64,000 nt of DNA from Pachyseris speciosa. Lineage: Eukaryota > Cnidaria > Anthozoa > Scleractinia > Pachyseridae. The stretch is taken from the NCBI GenBank assembly GCA_016490735.1, contig JAEMWC010000126.1, forward strand, positions 95,001-159,000. Reading direction: 5' to 3'. The notes under the pieces were generated by a model. That model had not been told where the DNA came from and ran no database searches. It saw nothing but the letters and a program-made list of their open reading frames with translations. The translations under genes and the position numbers were made by a program. Below are positions 44,787-57,900 of this stretch, in pieces. Numbering within the stretch: the first letter of the stretch is position 1; each line of letters opens with the position of its first letter.

Positions 44787-45780
44787 AATTATTATAAGGA
44801 AACCGTGGAAGCGCCGTGAAAACCGGCTCCGAACATTGTTGGGTCCAAGTTGTTAGTTGTGAGCACGAAATGGAATTCCCTTTAAATTGGGATATCCAAT
44901 AAATGCAAGAAACGTAGCGATTTTTACCAAATATGGCCTTTTGAGTTTGGACAAGAACGAAACTGACCGTTTTTAACGTCAAAGAGAAACGACAAAAATG
45001 CCCCTTTTTGCCTTCACGTTCTTTAAGGAAATCATCGCCGAAAAACCAAACTTCAACCATCATAACGAAATTCAGTCCTTTTTCTAGCTTAGAAATGACT
45101 TTTTTTGTTCATATTCTTCTCCGGAGCGTAGATACAGCCTTTTGTTCCAGTGCATTCGGGCCTTTCCGCCATTTTCAACATCTAGACCACATTGCATGCT
45201 GGGAAATGACGAGAATTTTTGACAGCACCCGTTCCTTCTCCCAATTCTTTCACATATAAACTAAGTCTACAGCCACTCCGACCTACTGCCAAAAATTCCT
45301 GCTTGTGGTCATCATCAGAACTCAGAAATTCCAAAATATGTGGCGGTAGGTCGAGAAATTCATCAATAGTCGAGTCCCAAAGGTACTAAGTGTTCGACCG
45401 GCCAAATTCCCAGTTCGTCGAGTAACAAGCCAAATTCAACAACAAAGTACATCACCTTGCTCGATTCTTTGAGAAAGTGGACTCTTAGCTACCGTCACGC
45501 TTAATGATGCTCATCAGGCAGCCGCTAAAGATGAAAAATGGCTGTAAATTTAGCAGAAATCTCAAGCAAACCGAACTTGGGCCATTGTTGTCGCTTCACG
45601 GATAAAAAATAGCTACGTCAAAATGACGTTTTTAGAAACCTTGAACCTCCAGTGGCTTAGGACAGCACCACTTTTCCCTGGTAGTTCAAATAAAGAGTCA
45701 CGAATTGCTATTCATCGTTTATAGGTGGAAAATCACTCCAAAAATGTAAAAACAGCCGGTAGTCAATGGGTTAACTTGTA

Positions 45781-45897
45781 TTATATAATAACAAAATCAA
45801 TGCGCGCGTTCTGATTGGTCAATCAGCTATGGTTTATTGTGCCAGTAAACTCATTGAAATTTCGCGCGTCTTCTGAATTATTATATAAAAGCAGAAA
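45781..45897. repeat. MITE with TTATATAATAA ends
   Basis: ttatataataa at the left and attattatataa at the right are inverted. aatgcgcgcgttctgattgg and cgcgcgtcttctgaa inside are also loosely inverted. Confidence 0.65.
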
Positions 45898-45967
45898 AGA
45901 TACGGGCAAAGGTTGACTCAAAGGGCTTGTATGGGAAAGTGATGCTCCTATTCATGGGCTCCTGATA

Positions 45968-46075
45968 AAAGCAATATACCACAAGTTTCTATGGTTTAGA
46001 TTCTTCTGGTGTTCTTCCAACATCCCAAGTGGTTTATCAGCCTATAAAACATAGAAACGTGTGGTATATTGCTTT
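45968..46075. repeat. Palindromic MITE
   Basis: aaagcaatataccacaagtt and its inverted partner (acgtgtggtatattgcttt) form near-perfect outer arms, with tctatggtttag / ctataaaacataga further inside. Confidence 0.8.
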
Positions 46076-46079
46076 AATT

Positions 46080-46329
46080 TACGGCTGACTTACAAATGTT
46101 AGCAATTGCATGCCGCTCGACCGTAATCTCAGCACCGTATTTTTACTGTAATTATTTATTATTTAGTGATCTCTAAGAACTTAAAGCGGAATTAGTTCAA
46201 TTTAGTTCCACAAAAATTGCACTTTTCTCTTTCATTCGTTGTTTGAAGAAATATTTGAAGTCAGCCGAGTGTTCGCCATAAACGCAACTTTATTAGTCTG
46301 GATCTCCATTTTATTATTCTTGCCTATTA

Positions 46330-46361
<32 letters not shown>

Positions 46362-49243
46362 AACACACGCACACACACACACCACTGAATTAAGTATGGA
46401 AGTAACGTAAATACATTTAAAATATCTATTTACTTCTCGATTTCTAAATTTAAAGGTACATGAATTGAAGGTACATTGAATTTCCATACCTTCAAAGGTC
46501 TTTGTTTTCTTTTTAGTAGACTACGATTCTCTTTTACATCTAAGCAAATGCCGTTGATCAGTCACTATAAATTAAAGTTGATATTCTAATTTTCATTATC
46601 ACGTCTGGTGTAATTATCAAGGACTACTATATTATCTTAGTATAAATCTACTATCGTTCTTTCACGGATGCCTTTCTCTTATTGGCTACGCTACATGCTA
46701 TCTATTCTGTGCGATAATGAGTAGCAATTGAAAACAAAATGGCATTCGCTTATTTCCGTTTTCAAAGTGTCTTAGAGGATTTAGATCATTTACTTGTTTA
46801 GCTTTGAACGACTAGTAGAAAACAAATAAAAATCAATAAGGCATATGTATTAGATCGAACACTCCTACTATGAACAGGGACGAGGGAGCCTATCAGCTTT
46901 CTCCCATATGGACACAAGGGATCTCCACCCCCAAACCAGGGAAGGGGGCGTCTACAGGGTGACTTTGCGCGCGTTTATCGCAATAATTAACACCTTCAGA
47001 AGCCCATTTAAGGCTTCTGACACTTTTATTGTTTTTCAAGTTTTGATAAAGATGGTTGATAGTCATCGAAACTGTCAACATCATTGAGACTTTTTCATTG
47101 AGATGTTTTAAGAACATTTAAATCGACTAATTACTGCCTTATCGTTCTTCCCTTCAATTTAAAAATTTGAATGACTTAAAAGTGTACAATCGCAAGATAA
47201 CCAATAACACATCGCACACGCTTTTTACTAGTATTTGCTTTGTTTTGCTTAGTTTTGTTTTTATTTCAATTTTAATAGTTTTAAATCGCTCTTCTTTTTG
47301 TTTCGTTTCTTGTTTTTTTGTTTTTGTTTTGGGGGGGGGGGGGGGGGCTTTCACTAATTAAGAGATAAAGCTAAGAGTAGACTTTTTCTTCCAATTCAGA
47401 TCAAAAGAATACCATAGCAGAAGACTTTTTAGACTCAAATGTGGGAACATAATTGGATATTGGTAATTTTAAGGCCTAAAATACATTTTAATGACGACGT
47501 AATTAGAACAGTTGTGTTGAATACGTCTATCGGCTAGTTACAAATGAAAATTATTAGAAAGTCTACCTTTCTTTTTAAAACGAGCTAAAGTGAATTCTAC
47601 GAATGTTGAACTTAAATCTTTGCATACCACTTCCTTTCAAAAGCTTTTACCCCTCATTTTCGTATAAAAATTTTGGTCGCAATATTTAAACCCTTGTATC
47701 ACATTTGGCGCCAGTAGCGTTAGCTTTTCCTCCCCCTCTACCCCCACCTTTATTCATTTATTTCAGTATTTTTCGTGTCATCCACGCAACCCGTCTCGCC
47801 ATACTGTCTCCAATATAACCTCTACAAGATTGAATTGAACCATACATTTTTACATGAGTTTTTGCAAATGTTCAGTTTAAGTTTCGTGACGATTGTTCAG
47901 CACATTCGTGAATTCTATATGGCTTCAGACTGTTTACAGAAATAATCTCACTTTCCGACTATTCTGAGAGTTATTTGGAATAAAATCAGTACTATGGTAG
48001 ATTTGTTGATCATATCATGTGACTTTACGCGCCGTCTATCGTGCAAACAGGTTTCTCTAACCCGTATACATTAGTAGAAGACTCCGCGATGTACAATTTT
48101 CAAAAACATTTTAACGAAAAGATATGTAGTAGAATTCTGCAAATGAAATCTTATTGTGTTCTCAGCCCCATGGAGGTATTTTAATAGCATGCACTGATGT
48201 AAAGCTCCGCTGGCACCAGTTGAAGATGTGTTCCTCACTGATCGGAGGGGTGACTTATAATTGATACTTTTCCTGCTCCCTTTCGAATTCACTGCAATGA
48301 CTGAACACAAGTCAGAGCTCTCTTTAGCTCTATGTAACATTTCAGTCTTTCCGTTGTCCCTTACAGTCATGTAATTATAAATGTTCTTATTTTCTGGATA
48401 GCATACGTTAACAGCATTCGAACCGCTCTTCTTTAATTAACTGGCCTTTCCGAAGCGTGCTAGCTCATTACATCACTTTTCTTTTCTATTTTACCAACAC
48501 TGCATGTGGAATTTCCTTCTACATATAGTTATTAGGGACAGTTAGGTCCTTCAAAGAAACGTCATCTTTAGAATTTAAACGAAAACCGAAATCCTTGCCA
48601 CATTATAAGTCTATATTGAGGATTAATTTCACATAGGCTTACCTTTCCAAGATCAGCAAGTTTCCCAGCCTTAGAATGGTTGTCTTCCGTATTTATTTAG
48701 TTCTCATAGTTTACCTTTCGCGTGTTCCAGTTTGTTATTAAGGCATGCGCACCAGTTCTGCGTTCAATATTTTGAGCTAACCGCCTTACTAGCCAATGAG
48801 GAAGCGATACCGGGCTGAAACATGTGGTTAACCTGTCTAGGCAATCACTATTGAACTGACGTCCATTCTAATATACATTTTTCATTTAGCCTTCCAAGCA
48901 TTTTAGTTTTTATTATTCAGTCCCTGTTCAGATTTCAGAGGGTGCAGAATGGTAAACAAACTGACATTATAACAATGAAACAACAGTGAAATTCGAGCGT
49001 TTCACTGATAAAAATATATGGCGATAGAAAAAAAAATCATGAATACGTCGTAAGAGTATTGGGTGGGCCCGAATCTTAACATACTGATTCTACAGAAATT
49101 TTACTTCAGTCACGGAAAGAAATCAGATCTCACAAACCGACGCCACCGCGTTATATCAGTTATACAACAATTCTAGTTAAAGTCGTTAACAGTTCGTCTA
49201 AACATTAAGGAATTAATGTTTTCTTTATATTTATTCTTGGAAG
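46080..49243. other. Intergenic between genes B and C, left part
   Basis: No gene is supported. It contains an (AAAAC)n(AC)n tract at 46328-46382 and a G-run of about 17 at 47331-47347. Confidence 0.5.
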
Positions 49244-49325
49244 TAGCCTGCGAACACAGCCCCCCACTCATCGCTCCCGGCCCTAGGGGCGTTTCGCGCT
49301 GAGAGGCGGCTGTGTTCGCAGGCTA
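49244..49325. repeat. Hairpin repeat (TAGCCTGCGAACACAGCC)
   Basis: tagcctgcgaacacagcc and ggctgtgttcgcaggcta are exact 18-nt inverted arms around a GC-rich centre. Confidence 0.85.
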
Positions 49326-50438
49326 GCTTGGAAATGCTAGTGAGAAAAGAATTTCCTTGGACATGTTGAATCAAAACTGAAGAAATGTGAAGGGAGAAGT
49401 TCTTTTAAAGTCGCGAATATCGCGCTTTGAAGGCAACGCGGGCAACTATGGGAACAGGATGTGCCATCAGCAGTCAGCACACACATGTGTGCTTGAAAGC
49501 GCCTTCACTGAGGCATAAATATACGCAAAAACAAAACAAATAAAACTATGCCATTTATATTCCTGCGATCTGTTGGTATGTTAACAGGCCGTTTAACTCT
49601 AAGATGTGATATGTTAACGTGACCGGTCTCAACTATTACACGATGTTTCATTTATGAAGTTTGAGATGAGGGGCAAGTACTGTTCGTTAAACGTTTAAAA
49701 TAAATAAATAAAACGTTCCCCTAGAGCACACGCACGATATTGCAATATTGGTCTTCTGAGCTAATTGCAGTTTCGCATTCATTAACGTACTTTCACATGG
49801 CTTTTGTTCTTGTGGTAATTAAAAACCTCAGGCTCAGTATTAAGCTTTAATTGCCATTTTGAGCTGTTAAGTTAAGTTCTATGTTTAAAACGAGCATTTA
49901 AATCATACTTGTGATTGTTGGTAAATCTGATATCGATACCATGCGATCGCGAGACAATATTCTTTATGAATATTGGTCGTATGTATTATATTTTTAACGA
50001 CCATTCACTACATAAAACGCATCGATGCGAGAACTTTTGCAAATATACCGAAAATCGCGTTATCGCTAAATCCTAAACCATGACTTCAAATCAATGCTTT
50101 TTAAGCGGATATGGTGTAAAATGTGACAGGCTTAGGGTTCATCGTTTTACGAATGGAAGAGACCTATATCCGTCCATAATTGAGCTGCTTCGGACAGGTC
50201 GAGTTTTAAAAAGCGCAACGATGAAATACTAGTGTCCGCGCATCGTAGTTGCTATTCGGCAATGCTTTTTAAAAAAGAAGATTGTTTTTGGCTATCGCGC
50301 TCAAACCATTCAATGCAAGTACAACATATCAAAAAGCAAAAAACAAAAAAACAATACAAAAAAAGAAGAAGAAGAAGCGGAAGAGAATCTTGGTGCACAC
50401 GAATTTGTTGACAATACACTTTTTAAAGAGCGCGTGGA

Positions 50439-50707
50439 CATAGTTAATAGAGGGAGATGGTTATGATGCCCGGCAAACATCAAAGGAGCAAACTAAAGAG
50501 GCCAAGATTTATGTTGGAAGGACCATGTACTATGCACTCATGTACTATGCATGAATTACGTAATCGAAATGTTTTTATTGGCTAGTTGCATGAGCACGCG
50601 GTAACCACCTATTGTTATTGTGCACGGTCAACCCTCAAAATAGAAAACAAAAACATATAACAAAGAACTTTGCTAGGTTTCATAACCATTTCCCTCTATG
50701 AACTATG
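50439..50707. mobile_element. MITE with ~32-bp TIRs
   Basis: catagttaatagagggagat... opens and ...ttccctctatgaactatg closes, continuing with ggttatgatgcc / ggtttcataacc. A terminal sequence like that near 36168-36190 suggests the same family. 269 bp with no ORF. Confidence 0.75.
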
Positions 50708-52425
50708 GCGTGGACCGCCTTTATTACGACGCCATTGTTAACTTTATAACACCTTGAGAATTACTTCGCACATTAAACCCTTTCATCGACGGCCACCGAT
50801 TCTTTCACGAAGGAATTCTGATTCTTTCCGAAAACTTAATCCCTTCAATTATTATTACGCGCATTGAGAAAGTGGACACTGTAAGTATATCTTGCGAAAG
50901 AAAGCTTTCAGGGCGATGTGGTCATTTACTGACTATCGTCGAGGTGCGCATAGCTAAAGGCTGCTGAGTGAATTGGTACATCTGACGTAATGCCTTGCGG
51001 TACAGTTACTTGTGACATTTGCAATAGATACGTTACCTGATATTCCGTCAGTTTGGGATACAATACCAACTACCGAAGATAAGCAAAATAAAACGAACAC
51101 ATAAGATAACTGCGACTATATCTCAGGTTCAATCATTAGGTGTTAGGTTCTCACAGACCTAACTTTTGATTCTGAACATGAAATATAATACACGAAATCA
51201 AAACGCGAAACGAGTCAATTTCGAATTGTAAGCTTAAACGAATAATTCGTTGTAGAGACTTCTTCTTATTTCCAAATATGATTTATTATACTGTAGTTTA
51301 AGGCTAGTGAGCAGTAAAATTTCTGCGGGAGGACCGGGGTCAGTGAGGTGCAAGTGAATTCCCCACAAACATGATCTGCGTTGGAATGTAGGTAAAAACC
51401 TCCTCGTAAAATTTGGATCTCTTGCCTACAATCATCGTTTGCGAGCGAGGATTGATATTCCACCTCTCACTTATGAAACCTGATTTATATCCATTACGGA
51501 ATAAATTTTTCCGTTTTCTCAATTTTCGATTATTTTGAGACTCTCCTCATAAGAAGCTCTTCTCGTTTATCACTAACGACGAGCACATGTCAAATAATAC
51601 AGCGGATGAAACAAATTTTCCCTGAAGTGTAGCTAGCGAATAATATTAGAATCAAGTCGAACGTCAAAAGTAGACGTCAACTATTCCTAGAGGTTAATTT
51701 TGCCAATGCCTGCAATCTCGTTAACCCGGACAAACGATTCTAAGTATTATACCACTGTTAATACCACTATCCACTGAGAAACCTTACCCTTGCATGCAGA
51801 GCTTCAGAGTTGGTTAGAAAAAGGAACCGTCTTCTTAATTATTATTTTTTCGTGCAGCACCACACGTGTTTCAGGGTGAGAAGGAATCGTAGTTGAACTG
51901 GTAGTGTTTCAGTGTTCTAAGGTTTAATACCTTGGATTTTTCGCATATTTCAGTAGTCTGATGAGTGGCTACTACACATGGAGGCTTATATCAATACTAT
52001 CTCAAGTACATGAACATAAAGGGATAATTCTCTGGTCCGTGTCAAGTGGTGATACGAACGAACCAGAATGGAATGCAACAGTACTGTTAATGTATAATCA
52101 TTGTATTGTACCTTGGTGCTAAGTATGCATAATTGTAGTTACTGTTCATTAAAAAGAAATTAATAATTCATGAAGGAAATATCTGGTAAAGATGCGGCTA
52201 CATTTTATATCTGATTTTCTAGGCCAAAATAACCCAAACTCTAGATTTTAGTGTAATAAAGGATAGATGTACAGCAAAGCTTTTTAAGTCGTTCAATAGA
52301 CCGAATGCAAAAATGGCTGTGAGATAAAAATTCTAAAGAATTTGTTATCCCGAACGAGGTTAGTCAGGCTATTTTGTATAAGAACAAAAGAATAATTTTT
52401 GCATCGGTGTATACATTCGAAATTC

Positions 52426-52485
52426 GTGTTTTATCAAGTCCTAAAACACTCGGCTGCGCCTCGTGTTTTAAACTTGATAAAACAC
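52426..52485. repeat. Nested palindrome
   Basis: gtgttttatcaagt / acttgataaaacac form the outer arms, with ctaaaacac / gtgttttaa inside. Confidence 0.8.
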
Positions 52486-53077
52486 TCCTGCTCATTTATA
52501 AAACATTACCAGTAAAGATCGGACTTAGTTAGCGGTACTTCTAATCAGCCCCTTATCTCTGTTATAAGCGTTCGTATTAGATCGTTAAAGTCGTTGGAAA
52601 GAGGAACTTTGCTGATGAGCTACGGCTAGAGAAGTAACATATTAAAAGTTTGTTCATAAATTCTACATAATTTGAGCTACGATTGGAAAATGCGATATTG
52701 CGCACAGCCGTACGCACACCGCCTGATTTCATCGTGTGCATGGGCAGCAGATAAACATCAACAGGCAAATTTAACGCTAGTGTTGAAGAAGCTTGTTTTG
52801 TTAATTATCGCGCCAATTTCTTTCCAACCGTTTTCATGAACAAGTGACCTACTACTGCATGCAGTAGAGCCCTTCCCAGTAGACAACCCCCTCCCCAGGC
52901 TCCCAGTATCCGAATTCTGCGTTTCTGTCCACAACGTTTCTGTCCACAACGTAACACATCATGCTCTTTTTATTTTCGGCTTTGCAACGTGACTTATGTT
53001 AAGCTAATAACTTTCTCTTGAGATTCCAAAATGAAATTGATGTCGTTAAGGGCTGAAGTCCACAATCCAGCTCCGGG

Positions 53078-53470
53078 GGGGGGGGGGGGTTACTCCCTAT
53101 AATGGCCTATACGGGGAGACTCCACCCGAAAGGAGTACCTTTTTCACGCTTCAGGTATATGAAAGGGTAGGGATTTCGCGAGTCGAAGTATATGAAAGGG
53201 TAGGGGAATCTGTCATTTAGGCATTTAAAAGAGCCTTTCATTAAAATATTTCAAACACACATATCTTATGTTTGTACGGTTTTAATTTATTGAACGCTAC
53301 ATGAAAATGACAAGAAGACTTCATTCTAAGGGCTAGAAAGGGGATGCAGTATTCTTAAGTAGGTTTGTGAAAAGGGTACCATGAGTTCCAATGGAAGGTA
53401 TACGAAAGGGGTGCCTTTTCCGTCAAAAATGGTATATAAAAGGGTAAGGGGTCGGACCCCGGGACGGAGC
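53078..53470. repeat. Interspersed repeat with 'tatgaaagggtaggg' units
   Basis: After a G-run, tatatgaaagggtaggg recurs at about 53155 and 53200, with related gtatacgaaagggg and tatataaaagggtaagggg near 53400-53440. Unclassified. Confidence 0.6.
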
Positions 53471-54946
53471 CTCCCCTTATTAATTGTTTTTAGTACCCCT
53501 CCGGGCTCCAGCTCAAACGGTTTGGCAATTTTTACTGGCAGGATTTCGGGGGCCAGAGAGGGCAAATGGAAATCGATTGTTTCAGTCCTTTTATTAATAT
53601 GCATTCTGATGCCTACGTGCATTTAACAAAGAGCCATCGGGGAAAGAAGTTTTCCAGTTCTTAAGAGCTTTGTAAAAAGCAAACCAAAGACAAGGAAGAT
53701 CATTATAAAGCAACTACTGTTGCTAACAGTTTAATTTCCCACCTCTGCCGGGACGTAGACCTTAAAATACCGGAATAGCTGACACTTTATCAGGACATAT
53801 AAGGCTTCCGAAAACAATTTATTGATATACATTTTATGAAAGTGCTTAACGAGCTTACTGGATAGTGAAGACTTTATATTATTCAGCTACATACCACCAA
53901 TGAACTACATTTTTTTCGTATTATACAATACAATCCGAAATTAAAACTGCCATCCCCCTAATCTACATTAAACGATAGTGATGCTTGATGAAGCCTTTTT
54001 AAAAGCATCTTCTTAGGCTGACCATTACTTCCTGCTTTTCCATTGCTGGCAAGCTTCGCATTCCGCTGGCTTCTCCATTTCTGGTTCTGGAAAATAACAC
54101 GAAATTACAAGTTTTTAGTCAATCATTCCGTTACTCCCTTAATTTATACCAAATGTTTGATGGTGTTGAATAAGAAGCCTCACCGAAGAAACACCAGCAA
54201 TCAATCCCTGAAAATAGGCCCACCAAAAGATTATTTGATTAAATATTGGCCCGGGGCACGTAATTTTGAATTTTGTAGCATTTAATGGCTAACCCCAATT
54301 CTAACCCATCATGGCGGATTCCCGGGTCGCGATCGACCACGGGCTTGAAGTTGCCAACTCTATGTGTTCTCATAGGTTAGTGTATTCACCGGCACTTGCA
54401 ATACCGTTCGACAGTTCAGCTGATTATTTTTTGAAAGGGAACGATAAAATTAAAGAGAAAAGAAAATTAAACATGACGAAGGAGAGAGCATTTCAGTCAT
54501 TTGGCCATGTTCTAAACGAGTGAGGGCTGGGAATGAGTTTTAAAATTTATCGATTGGAAAAAAATTGTTGACACTGCATGAAAGAGCATCTCAAAAATGG
54601 TCACCTTGCCAACATTGACGCTGTTCAGTTGAACTGGAGCTGAAACAAAAACTTATGAAAATTGTGAAAATTTAAAGAGACTTTGTATGGTTTGGAGGGA
54701 CACACTTTCCGAAATAGAGACATTTGTATGGGATTTTTAAAGATCTAAATGCATGTCAACTGGCGAGTTTTCGACCAAACATGCTCAAACTTGCTGAAAG
54801 TACTTATTTTTAGGTACCCTTTCATGTGAGAATCGATTTAGTTCAATGCCATTGATTTTCAATGAAGTTTGGATTCGTTCCCAGGCCCTTACTCGTTTAG
54901 AACATGGCCAATTACTGCCCCCAAAATACACTATCGCTGCTGCTGT

Positions 54947-57900
54947 TCACACACCTTCTTTCCACAAATTCAAGTCAATGGACGGTATTCCGTCGCAGGG
55001 AACCCGTTCCTGGCTGTTCTCAAACACGCGCTCCTGAATGGTCTTCACATTATCTGAATTGTCGCAGATCATTTTAGCGAGCGAGCTTCCCGTCTTGATG
55101 GAACCCAACTGCTCTAAAGTGAACCCCACCCGCGGGTCACTCCGCTCATACCAGAATCGATCGCCCTCTCTAAATCTTTTGAAACCTTCGACAAGTAGAC
55201 AAGTGAGGGTTTGTCCCAAAACTGAACCTTCTTGAGGATTTTCGCTGATGCCTCCAACAAATAAACCAATATCGAAGGTAGAGATATGAGTACTTTTGAT
55301 CCTCTTCACCTGCTCTACGTCGATGTTGCTGTATAGATCTGTGAACTTTATGGCAAGGCCGCCATCGACTTGGGTATCCAAGCCGCAGGCTCTTCGAAAG
55401 TGTATGTAAGGTGCTAAACCGTGATCTCGCCCGCGCTGGATGTTGATCGCCATAAGATCTGCTACTGTACCATCGCCTGGTCCTGGAATCACCAGACTTT
55501 CGTGAACACCATTTACGAAATTTCTGAACAAAACGAAAATTTCACTTTATTAGTTCGAATCGCGCTAAAGCGAAGTGAAAGCGAACTTTTCTACGCAGGT
55601 AATGCTTTTGCAAGCGATTCGTGACTTTTTTCTTTCTTTCTTTTCCTTTCTTTTATCTTTTCCTAAAGGAGCAATCTTCAGCCAGAAGGACCTCTACAGA
55701 TGAATTCTTGTATTGAGATACAAGAGAACCACACCAGATGAGAGAACTTAGTGGGAGGTGACCACATAATAGGGTTTGGCCGCTTAATAGGGGTTCGTCA
55801 GGAATTAGCATGAGGCTAAGAAGAAACGGCAATTTATTCAAATACAAACTTGTCTGAGGCTTGTGACTACTATTGCACAAAATAAAGCCTCTTACTGTAT
55901 TCGAAAGTCGTCGTTGGGTTAGTTGCCAGAAAATCCAATAGTAAACATGTGTCTGATAGTTTTTCTCAGTCGTCACTTTCTATTTCGGACTCTCATCTGT
56001 CGACTCCTTTTCCAAAACAAAGCCAGACTATGTGTATTTAATCTTGGTTGGCTGCTTAATAGCGGTAAAGGTAATAGAAAACCCTCATGCGGACGACCAA
56101 AAGGTGCCCGAGGCCGCTTAAGAGACTTTGATGACTGGCCGCTTAATAGGTGTATGTTTCATAAAGGTTCCGATCGTTTGTCTTCATCTCATACCCCTGG
56201 CTTACTAACTGTTAATTTCAACGTATTTTAAATAAGTTGAATTTGGCGAGCAACTGTTCATAGAAAGGGTTGTCAATACTCGTGTCAAACATACCTATCA
56301 AATCTCTGAGCCAGTTCTGTAACCAGCCCCAAATTAATACCGTCTATGCCATTGTTCGTCAGCTTGTAAAGGGAAGACGGGTCAAAAAACCTGGTAATTG
56401 GGATTTCTCCGAGTCGCTGATATTCTTTGCTGAACTGCCCCAAACTTTCCCTAATCAGCGAGTGGCCCATTCTGAACCCGGCAGCAGCAAACGAGTTTAA
56501 CGTTGAAGCGTCGGTGTTTGGATCATATCCATTAAAAAACTGTCCCAGTGGTTCTAGCAATAGGTTATTGGCTCGTCTCTGAAATAACAACAACAATAAA
56601 TCCTTTAGTTCCTAAAAACTTTAACATTTGAATGATTACAATATCAATCACCACCACCACCACCATCGTCATCATTATTACCATCATAGCTCAATTTTAA
56701 TGTTTAAAATGCATAAGTCATACATCCCAACGCTTAATGACCAACTACAGCTGATATGTCTAACCACATACTGATCTCTACATGTACTATATTCTTAACT
56801 ACAACTGTTATTATCATTATTATTATTATAAATATTGCGCTTTTTCTATGAAAATAGTCAAAAGCGCGTTACAGTTAGCATAATAAATTTTTACTAGTCA
56901 CAAGTTGAGAATAAAACTACCGACCAAACTTAACAATTAAAACCTAAAATCTTATCATAAATTTAAAATTAAGCTTAAAATCTAACAAAAGGCCTTAGAG
57001 AATAAACAATTAAGCTAAGCTAAAGAATAATTGACAAATTCTTACCACTCTTTCACTGAAAAATACAGGAAGCCACTCGTTGTATGTAATGTGCTGAATG
57101 TGTGCAATGACGATTTTACGCGCCTCCTGGAAAAGTCGTTCGTCTCCCCACGTTGGATTGAGGTGATGAAGAAACGTTGCAATGCGATTGTGTTCACGTA
57201 CAAAAAGCGTGTGTACAGACATCAACGCTGTGGATAATAGAGAACAAGAAACATGACACACTTAAGATTAATAACACCGTTATGGACGAAAGCATCACTT
57301 TATTGCTATTTTTTGCTTATGACGCGTTAATTTATTTGTTTTATTAATAGTGAACGGCTGATCTTTGAGAACATTTTCCTGAAACTAGGTTATATTTCAG
57401 TCATTCTGCAGTAAAGTGAAAGCCTCCCAGTTAATTTAATATAATCAATTTTATCATTTTTAGTAATTCTTAATGAGGTTGATAGATCCTTACTATACTA
57501 GTGGGAAGAGGGCATATCGACAAGAAAAATTAATGTTAGATGAGTTGCTGAGAAACATTCCCCGAGCGTTAAGTGCTCTGAGGTTCCTTTACGTTTTGAA
57601 TTTGAGTAGACTAAGGGGCTATCGAAGCATTTTGGACATATTTATTTTTTAGCGTACAGAATAAGCCTGCCCACCTGGGTTTTCGTTGTCTCTGAAGTCG
57701 CCAAAAAGGAAACACGGTTTTAGTGAAGGCCTCGGTGACCTGCAGAATGAACTTGGGTCAACTGGCGGTGAGATCGGTAACCTGTCAGAGCGTTGAACTG
57801 GCAGTGGGACGACCCGTAACAAGCCAATGTTTGAAGTAAAATCACGGACACTATCTGCCTCTTGACAATTTGCACCGTAAATGTTTGAAGCGTCGAGGTA

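Larger units (their letters stand above)
50708..54946. other. Intergenic between genes B and C, right part
   Basis: No gene is supported. It contains a 13-G run near 53078 and repeat-like sequence to about 53470. The 3' end of gene C should lie in its last kilobase, but I could not fix a polyadenylation signal (an AATAAA lies only at about 53816 on the minus strand). Confidence 0.45.

Noticed and set aside
45500..45525. ctcatcag / CTGATGAG core-like sequence
   Set aside because: No GAAA box or pairing partner at hammerhead spacing.
53300..53315. Possible gene B first exon (ATGAA|GTCTTC on the minus strand)
   Set aside because: The donor is poor and it is 11 kb away with no promoter signal. 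Phase compatibility alone is too weak.
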